From Candidatus Solibacter usitatus (GTDB taxonomy: Bacteria > Acidobacteriota > Terriglobia > Bryobacterales > Bryobacteraceae): a stretch of 36,498 nt of DNA. Below are positions 21,185 to 29,127 of the stretch, one piece after another. Each line of letters begins with the position of its first letter. Within the stretch, counting starts at the first letter, position 1. Made by a program: the position numbers and the translations under genes. The notes beneath the pieces are model-generated. The model was not told where the DNA came from. It ran no database searches and saw only the letters and a program-made list of their open reading frames with translations. Location: contig JACRBC010000147.1 in assembly GCA_016213245.1 (NCBI GenBank), forward strand, positions 1 to 36,498, written 5' to 3'.

Positions 21185-21819
21185 ACGAATGCTCCCAACG
21201 CGCTGCGCATCTTCTGCGTCGCGCGGAACAGACAGTTCTTCGCCGCCTCTTCGGTCGTCCCCAGCACCTCACCAATTGCCCTGAGCCTCATCCCCTGATA
21301 GTGCCGCATCTCAAAAACCATGCGTTCCCGCGCAGTCATCCCGCCGAGCGTCTCTTCGATCTTTCCCTTCAACTCGCGGCTGAGCAGAACGCGCTGCGGA
21401 TCGCCGTGCGCGCGCTCCTCGGCCACTGAATCCAGCAGGTCCACCGGCCCGCTGCTGGTCTCCACGACGGTCGACTCGGTGCGCCGCACCTTCCGCTTCC
21501 GCATGTGGTCCAGGCACAGGTTGGTCACGATCCGGTACAACCAGGTATGAAAGCTGCAATCGAACCGGAAGTTCCGCAGGTTCTTGTAGACCCGCAGAAA
21601 CGCCTCCTGGTAGATGTCGTAGGCATCTTCGGGCGAGCGGAGAAGGTTCATCGCCAGCCGCAGGACGCTCTGGTCATACGTCCGTACCAGACGCTCGAAG
21701 GCGTCCTGGTCGCCCGCCTGGGCCGCGCGGATCAGTGCCGCTTCATCCATCGCCGTAATCGACCTGGCGCTGGCGTACGAGCCGGCTTCCATCGCCAGAG
21801 AAGCTCCACTTTTCACCAT
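21181..21819 (-). CDS. ECF (RpoE-type) RNA polymerase sigma factor
   Basis: The 212-residue product has sigma region 2 (DEAALIRAAQAGDQDAFERL, MNLLRSPEDAYDIYQEAFLR, VYKNLRNFRFDCSFHTWLYR) and region 4 (GGMTARERMVFEMRHYQGMR, LRAIGEVLGTTEEAAKNCLF), with no region 3, as in group IV sigma factors. It probably directs an envelope-related regulon that includes its own operon. Start choice: ATG 21819 has GAAGAGG only 2 nt upstream, while GTG 21816 has better spacing (5 nt); ATG 21750 starts the conserved domain but lacks a good site. The binding site is inside a strong inverted repeat. Confidence 0.92.
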   Translation of the reverse strand: MVKSGASLAMEAGSYASARSITAMDEAALIRAAQAGDQDAFERLVRTYDQSVLRLAMNLLRSPEDAYDIYQEAFLRVYKNLRNFRFDCSFHTWLYRIVTNLCLDHMRKRKVRRTESTVVETSSGPVDLLDSVAEERAHGDPQRVLLSRELKGKIEETLGGMTARERMVFEMRHYQGMRLRAIGEVLGTTEEAAKNCLFRATQKMRSALGAFV

Positions 21820-21822
21820 ATC

Positions 21823-21849
21823 CTCTTCCGGGGTTTGTCCCCTGAAGAG
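21823..21849 (-). promoter_or_regulatory. Hairpin covering the ribosome binding site of the ECF sigma gene
   Basis: On the minus strand CTCTTC (21849-21844) pairs with GAAGAG (21828-21823) and GGGG (21842-21839) with CCCC (21833-21830), with one A:G mismatch and an ACAAA loop. The 3' arm GAAGAG is the Shine-Dalgarno of the sigma gene, with ATG two bases further on. In mRNA the folded form would hide the ribosome site. Alternatively the near-palindrome is an operator in DNA, or a terminator-like structure with no T run. Confidence 0.6.
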
Positions 21850-21932
21850 TCCAGACGTGCCAGAAGACGGAACGTACCGGCTGGCTCCTTTTTTCAGCCC
21901 GGCCTGCGATACATTCTACTCGTGGCCACCCC

Positions 21933-24416
21933 ATGACGAAACTCCTCCTTTCCGCCTTCCTCGCAGCCTCCCTCCTTCCGGCCGAAACCGGCCGCGACGC
22001 CTGGCTGCGCTACTCCCCCATCCCCGCGCCACCCGTCCTGCCCGCCACCATCGTCGCCGTTGGCAACTCTGCCATCCTGCTTTCCGCCCGGGACGAGCTG
22101 ATCCGTGGCGTCTCCGGCATGACCGGCCGCACACTCCGCGTGGAGAATACCCTCCCCAGGGAGCCAGCCATCCTCCTTGCCACCCTGTCCGACCTGCCCA
22201 TCCAGACCGCCCGGCCGGTGTTGAAGGAAGACGGCTTTCTTCTCCGCACCGTCGCGGTCCAGGGCGTCACCCACCTGGTCATCGCCGCTCCGAACCCGCG
22301 CGGTGTGCTCTACGGCGTCTTTACTCTTTTGCGCAGGATCGCTCTGCGCCAGCCCGTCTCGCCCCTGGACGAGAAACAGGAGCCCTACGCCCTCATCCGC
22401 TGGGTGAACGAGTGGAACAATCTCGACGGCACCATCGAGCGCGGCTACGCCGGCCGCTCCATCTTCTACGAAAACAACGACGTGCGCTCCGACCTCGCCC
22501 CGGCGCGCGACTACGCCCGCCTCCTGGCCTCGCTCGGCATCAACGGCTGCGCTGTGAATAACGTGAATGCCAATCCACGCGTCATCTCCCCCGAGTTCCT
22601 GCCTCAACTGGCCCGCATCGCCGCCGCCTTCCGCCCCTGGGGGGTCCGCATCGCCGTCTCCATCGACTTCTCCAGCCCCCAGCGCATCGGGAAGCTCGAT
22701 ACCTTCGACCCCCTCGACCCACGCGTCATCGCCTGGTGGCGGGACAAGATCGACGAACTCTACCGCACAGTCCCCGACCTGACCGGCATTGTGGTCAAGG
22801 CCGATTCCGAAGGCCGCCTCGGCCCCTCGGCCTACGGGCGCTCCCACGCCGATGCCGCCAACGTCATCGCCCGCGCCCTCAAGCCCCACGGCGGGCTCAT
22901 CTTCTACCGCGGCTTCGTCTACGACCACCGCATGGACTGGCGCAACCTCAAGAACGACCGCGCACGCGCCGCCGCCGACAACTTCGTCAAGCTCGACGGC
23001 CAGTTCGAAGACAACGCCGTCATCCAGATCAAGCACGGCCCCATCGACTTCCAGGTCCGCGAGCCCGCCTCACCCCTGTTCGGCGCGCTGGAGAAGACCA
23101 GCCAGGCCGTCGAGCTCCAGATCACCCAGGAATACTTCGGCCAGGCCCGCCACCACGTCTTCCTCGTCCCCATGTGGAAGGAGGCTCTCGACTTTAACCT
23201 CCAGGCCGCCGGTCCCGGCACTCCCGTCAAGGCCCTGGTGGCCGGCAGGCCTTTCCGCCGCCCCACCGGCGGCTTTGTCGGTGTCTCCAACGTCGGCCTC
23301 AACACCAATTGGACCGGCCACCACCTCTCCCAGGCCAACCTCTACGGCTACGGACGCCTGGCCTGGAACCCCGACCTCACCTCCCGCCAGATCGCCGATG
23401 AATGGACGCGCCTGACATTCGACCACCACCCTAAGGTGGTTTCTACCATCAATGAGATGTTGCTCTCTTCGTGGCGCATCTTCGAGAACTACACCGGGCC
23501 CCTCGGCGCCCAGACACTGACTGAGATCACCGGCAACCACTACGGCCCGGCCGTTGAGGCCTCCGAACGCAACGGCTGGGGCCAGTGGCACCGCGCCGAT
23601 GAAAAAGGCATCGGCATGGACCGCACCGTGGCCACCGGCACCGGCTTCATCGGCCAGTACCGCCCGCAGGTGGCCAAGGTGTACGAGTCCCTGGCGACCT
23701 GTCCCGACGAACTCATCCTATTTATGCACCACGTGCCCTACACTCACGTCCTGCACTCCGGCAAGACCGTGATCCAGCACATCTACGACACCCACTACCT
23801 CGGCGCCGCGGCCGGGGCGGCCTATGTCCCCCAGTGGCAGTCGCTCAAGGGTCTCGTCGATGAGCAGCGGTACAACGAGATCCTGGCCCGCCTCGAGTAC
23901 CAGGCCGGACACGTTCAGGTCTGGCGCGACGCCGTCAACTACTGGTTCTTCAAGACCTCCGGCATCCCCGATGCAAAGGGCCGCGTGGGTGCCTACCCCG
24001 GCCGTTACGAGGCCGAATCCATGACCCTGAGCGGCTATCAGCCGGTCGACGTGAAACCCTTCGAGGCGGCGTCGTTCTCCAAGGCCATCCAGTGCCCCAC
24101 AACCGCCAAACAGTGTTCGGCTTCCTTGACTTACAACGGAGAGGCTGGCTGGTTCGATCTCGGTGTCCAGTATTTCGACCAGAACAATGGCGTTTCGCGT
24201 TTCCAGCTTTTCGTCAACGATCAGCAGATCGCGGAATGGACCGCCGCCGACACCATCCCCACGCGCCGCATCGACGCCCACTCCTCCACCCGCAAACTCA
24301 TCCGCGGAGTCGCCCTCCGCCCCGGCGACACCATCCGTATTAGCGGCACGCCCGACGGCGCCGAACCCGCGGGCCTCGACTACCTCGAGATCGTGGCCGC
24401 TTCCGCCCGGCCCTGA
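21933..24416 (+). CDS. aguA: Secreted alpha-glucuronidase, glycoside hydrolase family 67
   Basis: The enzyme should remove (4-O-methyl)glucuronic acid from the non-reducing end of xylo-oligosaccharides. The 827-residue product has a signal peptide (MTKLLLSAFLAASLLPAETG), family blocks RWVNEWNNLDGTIERGYAGR, LLASLGINGCAVNNVNANPR and GGLIFYRGFVYDHRMDWRNL, and the catalytic residues E293 (VKADSEGRLGP), D372 (GPIDFQ) and E400 (LQITQEYFG). Their spacing is the same as that of E285, D364 and E392 in the Geobacillus stearothermophilus enzyme. Residues from about 695 on (RYEAESMTLSGYQPVDVKPF to the end) form an extra ~130-residue domain like a beta-sandwich CBM; GH67 enzymes usually end near 680-720. 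It is divergent from the sigma gene and convergent with the next gene. Confidence 0.93.
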   Translation: MTKLLLSAFLAASLLPAETGRDAWLRYSPIPAPPVLPATIVAVGNSAILLSARDELIRGVSGMTGRTLRVENTLPREPAILLATLSDLPIQTARPVLKEDGFLLRTVAVQGVTHLVIAAPNPRGVLYGVFTLLRRIALRQPVSPLDEKQEPYALIRWVNEWNNLDGTIERGYAGRSIFYENNDVRSDLAPARDYARLLASLGINGCAVNNVNANPRVISPEFLPQLARIAAAFRPWGVRIAVSIDFSSPQRIGKLDTFDPLDPRVIAWWRDKIDELYRTVPDLTGIVVKADSEGRLGPSAYGRSHADAANVIARALKPHGGLIFYRGFVYDHRMDWRNLKNDRARAAADNFVKLDGQFEDNAVIQIKHGPIDFQVREPASPLFGALEKTSQAVELQITQEYFGQARHHVFLVPMWKEALDFNLQAAGPGTPVKALVAGRPFRRPTGGFVGVSNVGLNTNWTGHHLSQANLYGYGRLAWNPDLTSRQIADEWTRLTFDHHPKVVSTINEMLLSSWRIFENYTGPLGAQTLTEITGNHYGPAVEASERNGWGQWHRADEKGIGMDRTVATGTGFIGQYRPQVAKVYESLATCPDELILFMHHVPYTHVLHSGKTVIQHIYDTHYLGAAAGAAYVPQWQSLKGLVDEQRYNEILARLEYQAGHVQVWRDAVNYWFFKTSGIPDAKGRVGAYPGRYEAESMTLSGYQPVDVKPFEAASFSKAIQCPTTAKQCSASLTYNGEAGWFDLGVQYFDQNNGVSRFQLFVNDQQIAEWTAADTIPTRRIDAHSSTRKLIRGVALRPGDTIRISGTPDGAEPAGLDYLEIVAASARP

Positions 24417-24422
24417 CAGTCT

Positions 24423-25445
24423 CTACGCCCTGGCCAGCGCCCGGATATTCTCCGCCGGCATCCCCGGACTGACGCCTCCGCCGACCGAGAGGATCAGCCC
24501 CCTGCCCCCGCTGTCGGCCTTCACCTTCCGCGCCGCTTCTTCCACCATCTCCGCCGTCCCCCGTACCCCGAGTTCCAGCGGCGCCACATTGCCCATGAGA
24601 GTCATCCGCCCCTGTGTCTTCGCCTGGGCCTCCGCTACGCCGATTTTGTCGCTCCAATTCAAGACGTCGAAGCCCGTATCGGGCAACTCAGCCAGAAAAG
24701 GCCGCACATTGGCGTCGTTGTGGTAGACCTTGATCCATCTGGCCGGGAACGCGTCGCAGATCTGCTTCAAGTACGGATGCGCCCACTCCTTGTACGCCCG
24801 CCCCGACAGGAATCCGGCGATATCGTCCAGCACCAGGATCCCCTCCACCGAATCGCCCATCGCCTCGGCCTGCGCCGCCAGCCAGTCGATGACGCACCGC
24901 GTCGTCAGCGCCAGCAGTTTGTGCGTCTCTTCCCTGCCGTCGGCGATATCCATCATCAGCGGCGTCACGCCTCGCAGGAACGACGCCACGCACAGCGGTC
25001 CCCGCGCCGCCACCACGGGGATGGTGTATCCAGCCCTGAAGATCGCGTCCTTCTGCTTCCTGTACCGTTCCAGCGCAAAGGGCATCAGGCCATCGGTTTG
25101 CGGGTTCACCGGCGATAGCAGGTCTACGTCCTCCGCCCGCGGCATGGTTGGTGACTGGTCTGGCGTCTTGTCAACGTGGAAGTGGATCCGGTTGCCGAAC
25201 GCCGACGGCTCGATCGCCATCCCGTATTCCACCCACCACGACGGGAACAGGATGATCTCGGGAAACTCCCGTATCACTCGGAGGTTCGACTCCAGCCACA
25301 CCGCCGGATCGACGAAGTACTCCATGTGGCTGACGCCCACGTGTCCGGGAATCCACGGGCTGTCGACGATGAGCGCCACCGGCACTTCCGCGCCGGCCTC
25401 ACGCCTGGCGGCCCGCTTGAATTCCTCCCACTGCTCTGGCCTCAT
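24423..25445 (-). CDS. Uroporphyrinogen decarboxylase superfamily protein (methyltransferase-like)
   Basis: The 340-residue product has the URO-D-like TIM-barrel pattern: ILFPSWWVEYGMAIEPSAFG, the central VVAARGPLCVASFLRGVTPL, GILVLDDIAGFLSGRAYKEW with PYLKQICDAF, and C-terminal LMGNVAPLELGVRGTAEMVE with GGRGLILSVGGGVSPGMPAE. Proteins like this belong with the MtaA/CmuA corrinoid methyltransferase branch rather than HemE. The usual zinc-binding HxC of that branch is not visible; the region reads WIKVYHNDANVRPFL. It could act in methyl transfer from methylated plant compounds, but the substrate is unknown and the activity is not certain. It converges on the alpha-glucuronidase with a 6-bp gap. 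Confidence 0.72.
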   Translation of the reverse strand: MRPEQWEEFKRAARREAGAEVPVALIVDSPWIPGHVGVSHMEYFVDPAVWLESNLRVIREFPEIILFPSWWVEYGMAIEPSAFGNRIHFHVDKTPDQSPTMPRAEDVDLLSPVNPQTDGLMPFALERYRKQKDAIFRAGYTIPVVAARGPLCVASFLRGVTPLMMDIADGREETHKLLALTTRCVIDWLAAQAEAMGDSVEGILVLDDIAGFLSGRAYKEWAHPYLKQICDAFPARWIKVYHNDANVRPFLAELPDTGFDVLNWSDKIGVAEAQAKTQGRMTLMGNVAPLELGVRGTAEMVEEAARKVKADSGGRGLILSVGGGVSPGMPAENIRALARA

Positions 25446-25470
25446 GGCCTCTAAGCTACACCACGGCGTG

Positions 25471-27198
25471 CTAGTCGGCGGACTCGACCTCGATGCGGCG
25501 GTGCTCGGCGTCCATGACGGTGATCTTGAAGCGCCGGATCTGCCCCGTGCGCAGCCCTTCCTTGCCGCTCGATGCGCCGGCCGATGCCCCGCCCTTCCAG
25601 CGCGAAGCGAGCAACGCGGCCAGGTCGTCCACGTCGGCCTTGGCCGCGGCGGACTCGGCTGCGGCGGAAGACTCTTCCCTGGTCTTGCAGCGGGCGTGCA
25701 CGCCTTCGCCCAGTTCTACCTTGGCATGCGTGGTGTGCACCTCCACCACGCGGCCGGTGAGCAGTTCGCCCACCTGGTGCTCACCGATGAAGGTGTCCGC
25801 CGAGGTCGGCTCCAACTGCTTCATGCTCAGCCGGATGCGCCGCTTCTCCTTGTCCGCCTCGAGCACCACGGCCTTCACTACCTGGCCGGGCGAGAGCCTT
25901 TCCTTCGGGTGCTGGATACGCGCTTCGCGCGTGATGTCGCCGACGTGGATCATGCCCTCGATGCCGTCGCCGAGGTCGACAAAGGCCCCAAACTGCGCAA
26001 GGTTCGTCACCGGCCGCTCCACCACCGTGCCGGGAGTGAAGCGAGTCTCGATGTCGTCCCAGGGGTTGCCGAGCGCCTGCTTCAGGCCCAGCGAGATCTT
26101 CTTGTCTCCGGGCTTGATGTCCAGGACGACGGCCTCCACCATCTCGCCCTCATTCAGGATGTCGGAGGGCCTGCGCACCCGCTTGGTCCACGACATCTCG
26201 GAGAGGTGGATCAGGCCGTCCACGCCCGGCGCGATCTCAACAAAGGCGCCGAACTCGGCCAGCCGCACTACCTTGCCCCGGACACGGTCACCCTGCTTCA
26301 GTTCAGCCGCCGTCTGCGTCCACGGGTCCGGAGTCAACTGCTTCATGCCAAGAGAGATCTTCCGCGATTCGCGGTTGATCTTCAGGATCTTGGCTTCAAT
26401 GGTCTGCCCGGGCGACAGCAGCGAGGAGGGCTTGTCCACCCTTTGCCAGCTCATATCGGTCACGTGCAGCAATCCGTCGATGCCCGGAGCGATCTCGACG
26501 AAAGCGCCGAAATCGGTCAGACTCCGCACCTTCCCCTGCACCACGATCCCTTCCAGCAGGCCGGCCAGCGCTGCCTGTTTGGCCGCCTGCGCCTGTTCTT
26601 CCATCACTCCGCGCCGGTCGACCACCACGTCCGGACGGTCCGGATCCTCCACGTCCAGTTTGGTGATGCGGCACTCGATCTGCTGGCCCAGCAGCCTGGG
26701 CATGTCCGCCATTTCGCGGATGCCGCTGCGGGAGGCTGGCAGGAACGCGTGAACCCCGTCGGCCACCTGCACGCGCAACCCACCCTTGACCATCTCCGTC
26801 ACCATGCCGCCGATGACGCTCTTGCTCTCGTAGGCTGACTGCAATCCGGAGAAGTCCCTGGGTTGTACCACCCGGATCGTGGACAAGGTGTAGTAGCCGT
26901 CGTCGGTGCGCCCGGAGATGTTCACCATCAGCGTTGTGCCGGGAACGATCCCCGTCGGAAGTCCAGGCGTGTCCGGCCTGAGAATCCCCTCCATCTTGCG
27001 GCCGACGTCGACGACGATGGCTTCTTCGCCGACCGATACCACCGTTCCTTCCAGGACCGCGTCTCGCCCTTCGGCGCCATGGTGTTCCGCCTCGAACTGC
27101 CGCAGTACATCGCCGAAGGAGGACTCTTCCGCGGCCTGCGGGGCCGGTTCAGCCGGAGTGGTAGCGTCCAGGTTGTGGGGTGAATCGAGGGAATTCAT
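25471..27198 (-). CDS. rpsA: Ribosomal protein S1-type protein with six S1 domains
   Basis: The 575-residue product has six S1/OB repeats: domain 1 (GTVVSVGEEAIVVDVGRKME), domain 2 (GMVTEMVKGGLRVQVADGVH), domain 3 (GKVRSLTDFGAFVEIAPGID with GLLHVTDMSW), domain 4 (GKVVRLAEFGAFVEIAPGVD with GLIHLSEMSW), domain 5 (RPVTNLAQFGAFVDLGDGIE with GMIHVGDI) and domain 6 (GRVVEVHTTHAKVELGEGVH). Domains 3-5 are most conserved, as in bacterial S1. S1 binds mRNA on the 30S subunit and unfolds leader structure. Length is like the 557-residue E. coli protein. No clear Shine-Dalgarno is seen before the ATG, which is common for rpsA. It is divergent from the kinase gene. Confidence 0.9.
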   Translation of the reverse strand: MNSLDSPHNLDATTPAEPAPQAAEESSFGDVLRQFEAEHHGAEGRDAVLEGTVVSVGEEAIVVDVGRKMEGILRPDTPGLPTGIVPGTTLMVNISGRTDDGYYTLSTIRVVQPRDFSGLQSAYESKSVIGGMVTEMVKGGLRVQVADGVHAFLPASRSGIREMADMPRLLGQQIECRITKLDVEDPDRPDVVVDRRGVMEEQAQAAKQAALAGLLEGIVVQGKVRSLTDFGAFVEIAPGIDGLLHVTDMSWQRVDKPSSLLSPGQTIEAKILKINRESRKISLGMKQLTPDPWTQTAAELKQGDRVRGKVVRLAEFGAFVEIAPGVDGLIHLSEMSWTKRVRRPSDILNEGEMVEAVVLDIKPGDKKISLGLKQALGNPWDDIETRFTPGTVVERPVTNLAQFGAFVDLGDGIEGMIHVGDITREARIQHPKERLSPGQVVKAVVLEADKEKRRIRLSMKQLEPTSADTFIGEHQVGELLTGRVVEVHTTHAKVELGEGVHARCKTREESSAAAESAAAKADVDDLAALLASRWKGGASAGASSGKEGLRTGQIRRFKITVMDAEHRRIEVESAD

Positions 27199-27246
27199 TG
27201 ACTAACTCGCGAGATGCCTCCATTGTGCCACAACCGCCAAGCCCGT

Positions 27247-27262
27247 TGGCGCGGCCCCTGCG
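27247..27262 (+). promoter_or_regulatory. Weak candidate sigma-54 promoter before the histidine kinase gene
   Basis: TGGCGCGGCCCCTGCG matches the TGGCACG-N4-TTGCW consensus at TGGC, CG and TGC with correct spacing. A start near 27273 would give a 21-nt leader containing GGAGAG. It would fit self-control by the NtrC-type regulator downstream. In sequence this GC-rich, chance matches are likely. Confidence 0.3.
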
Positions 27263-27293
27263 CTAATATGACGGCTTGGAGAGCGCAGAGCCC

Positions 27294-28553
27294 ATGCCCG
27301 CCTGGAAGCGGTTCCTTTACCCGCTCGACCTCGTCTGGCTGCTGCTGTTCTCCGCCCTGGCCTGGGTGAGCCCCACCCGCTCGCCGGCCGAGATCGAAAT
27401 CCTGGCCATCCTGGCCATCCTCCAAATCGCCGGGCCCAGGGTCCGTGGACTGAGCACCCCTCGGGGCAACCTGGCCGTCATCGCCCTGAAACTCCTCCTG
27501 GGCTTCCTGCTCATCGGGGTCACCGGCGGCATCGCCTCCAGCTACTACCTCATCCTCCTTCTGCCCGTCCTGTCCGCCGCCACCACGCTCGGTCCGCTGG
27601 GTACCGCCGCCGTTACCGCCCTGGCTTGTGTGGCCTACCTGGCCTTCATCCCCGTCGCCTATCGCCTCGGCTACCTGCTCGAAGGGCTCTTCCTGCGCGA
27701 CCTGAGCCTGCGCGTCATTTTTCTCCCCGTTGTGGCTTACCTCACCAACGGCCTGGCCGCGGCCAACCGCCAGGCCGTTCTGCGTGCGCAGGCCGTCGCC
27801 GCCGAACTGGCCCAGACCAACCTTCGCTTGCAGCAGGCCGAGGACTCCGTCCGGCGCTCGGACCGCCTGGCCGCCCTCGGCCAGCTCACCGCCGGCCTGG
27901 CTCACGAACTCCGAAACCCTCTCGGCACCATGAAGGCCTCCGCCGAAATGCTACTGGAGCGTACTGATCCCTCCAACGAACTGGCTCATGAACTCGCCGG
28001 CTACATCTCGACCGAGGTCGACAGGACCAACTCCCTGATCACCCGTTTTCTTGAGTTCGCCCGGCCGTTGAAGCTGCGTCTTGCCCCGACCGACCTCAAC
28101 GCCCTCATCGACAAGGCGATAGAACAGCTCACCCGCGCCAACCCGGCAGATCCCCCTGCCGTCCACAGGAATTACGATCCGTGCATCCCATTGCTCCTGG
28201 CCGACGCCGAACTGCTGGAGCGCGTCTTCGTGAACCTGGTGCAGAATGCCCTGCAATCGTCGCCCGACCCGGCCGCAGTGAGCGTAAAGACCAGGGCGGT
28301 TCCTGGCTTCGTCGAGATCGCCGTCATCGACCGCGGCGCCGGTGTCAAGCCGGAGCACCGCGAACATATTTTCAATCCGTTCTTCACCACCAAACCCGGC
28401 GGCGTGGGCCTGGGCTTGGCGATCACGGCCAAGATCGTCGATGAACACGGCGGCCGCATCAGCCTCGAAAGCGAACTCGGCCGTGGGTCCATCTTCTTGG
28501 TTACATTGCCACTTGCCACTCCGCAAGCGCCGGAGCCGTCTCAACCTATGTAA
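27294..28553 (+). CDS. Membrane sensor histidine kinase (NtrB-like core)
   Basis: The 419-residue product has about five hydrophobic segments in the first ~155 residues (PLDLVWLLLFSALAW, LKLLLGFLLIGVTGGIASSY, LILLLPVLSAATTL, TALACVAYLAFIPVA, LRVIFLPVVAYLT), a short coiled coil, the HisKA box LGQLTAGLAHELRNPLGTMK (phospho-acceptor H204) and an HATPase domain with N box FVNLVQNALQ, DRGAG, FNPFFTTK and GVGLGLAITAKIVDEHGG. No PAS or periplasmic sensor domain is visible; the signal may be sensed in the membrane. ATG 27294 follows GGAGAG by 10 nt; a TTG at 27276 is less likely. Its partner is probably the NtrC-type regulator at 29128. Confidence 0.92.
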   Translation: MPAWKRFLYPLDLVWLLLFSALAWVSPTRSPAEIEILAILAILQIAGPRVRGLSTPRGNLAVIALKLLLGFLLIGVTGGIASSYYLILLLPVLSAATTLGPLGTAAVTALACVAYLAFIPVAYRLGYLLEGLFLRDLSLRVIFLPVVAYLTNGLAAANRQAVLRAQAVAAELAQTNLRLQQAEDSVRRSDRLAALGQLTAGLAHELRNPLGTMKASAEMLLERTDPSNELAHELAGYISTEVDRTNSLITRFLEFARPLKLRLAPTDLNALIDKAIEQLTRANPADPPAVHRNYDPCIPLLLADAELLERVFVNLVQNALQSSPDPAAVSVKTRAVPGFVEIAVIDRGAGVKPEHREHIFNPFFTTKPGGVGLGLAITAKIVDEHGGRISLESELGRGSIFLVTLPLATPQAPEPSQPM

Positions 28554-28709
28554 ACTCTCGCCTTTTGCCTCGGTTTATTCGCACCGGACCGCAACTTCAA
28601 GCGAACAATTTTCGCCGTGCGCCGTCTATCCAAATACTGGTCACTTGTGGAAGCACACGTTTGCATCTTCTGCGGCCGGTGATCGACTCTCAGGAGGAGC
28701 CGATAGGCG

Positions 28710-29048
28710 ATGAGTTCCCAATCCCTCGTGAACGGATATGCCGGCGCCGCCGCAGTGGTAGTGCCGGCCATGACCGCCAACCCCATCAATCTGCGGCTCA
28801 CCCGCAAGGAGCGTGAACTGCTCTCCATCCTGCAGCAGAATCCCGGGCGTTGCATCAGCCGCGATACGCTTCTCCGCACAGTGTGGAAGTACGCTGAAGG
28901 CGCCCGCACGCGCACCGTCGATGTGCACGTCCAGCGGCTCCGCCGCAAGCTCGGCCGCGATGCCGCGGCCATCAAAACGATTGTCCGGCTCGGCTACTGC
29001 TGGTTCCCCGAACCAGACGCCATTAGCCGCCCCGCGCCTGTCTGGTAA
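28710..29048 (+). CDS. Stand-alone OmpR/PhoB-type winged-helix DNA-binding protein
   Basis: The 112-residue product is a trans_reg_C winged helix without a receiver domain: LRLTRKERELLSILQQNPGR, CISRDTLLRTVWKYAEGART, RTVDVHVQRLRRKLGRDAAA, IKTIVRLGYCWF. The 25-residue lead (SSQSLVNGYAGAAAVVVPAM...) is too short for a receiver. AGGAGG (28692-28697) is 12 nt before the ATG. It lies between a histidine kinase and an NtrC-type regulator, so it may belong to that signalling unit as a non-phosphorylated DNA-binding component. The 156-bp gap before it shows no upstream receiver fragment that I can see. Confidence 0.85.
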   Translation: MSSQSLVNGYAGAAAVVVPAMTANPINLRLTRKERELLSILQQNPGRCISRDTLLRTVWKYAEGARTRTVDVHVQRLRRKLGRDAAAIKTIVRLGYCWFPEPDAISRPAPVW

Positions 29049-29127
29049 TCACTCGCGCGGATCTTCCGCAACCCTTTCCCGGGCCGCCCGCGTCTCATCG
29101 CTGTGAGAGATGATGATGAAGGCGCCC

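Noticed and set aside
24730-26838. 702-codon + strand frame across the URO-D-like and rpsA genes
   Set aside because: Crosses two separate minus-strand genes that have clear family identity; no conserved pattern in its product.
27215-27230. Sigma-54-like match TGGCACAATGGAGGCA on the minus strand before rpsA
   Set aside because: The -24 half is good, but the -12 half is poor and the start would be only about 6 nt before the ATG; sigma-54 control of S1 would be unexpected.
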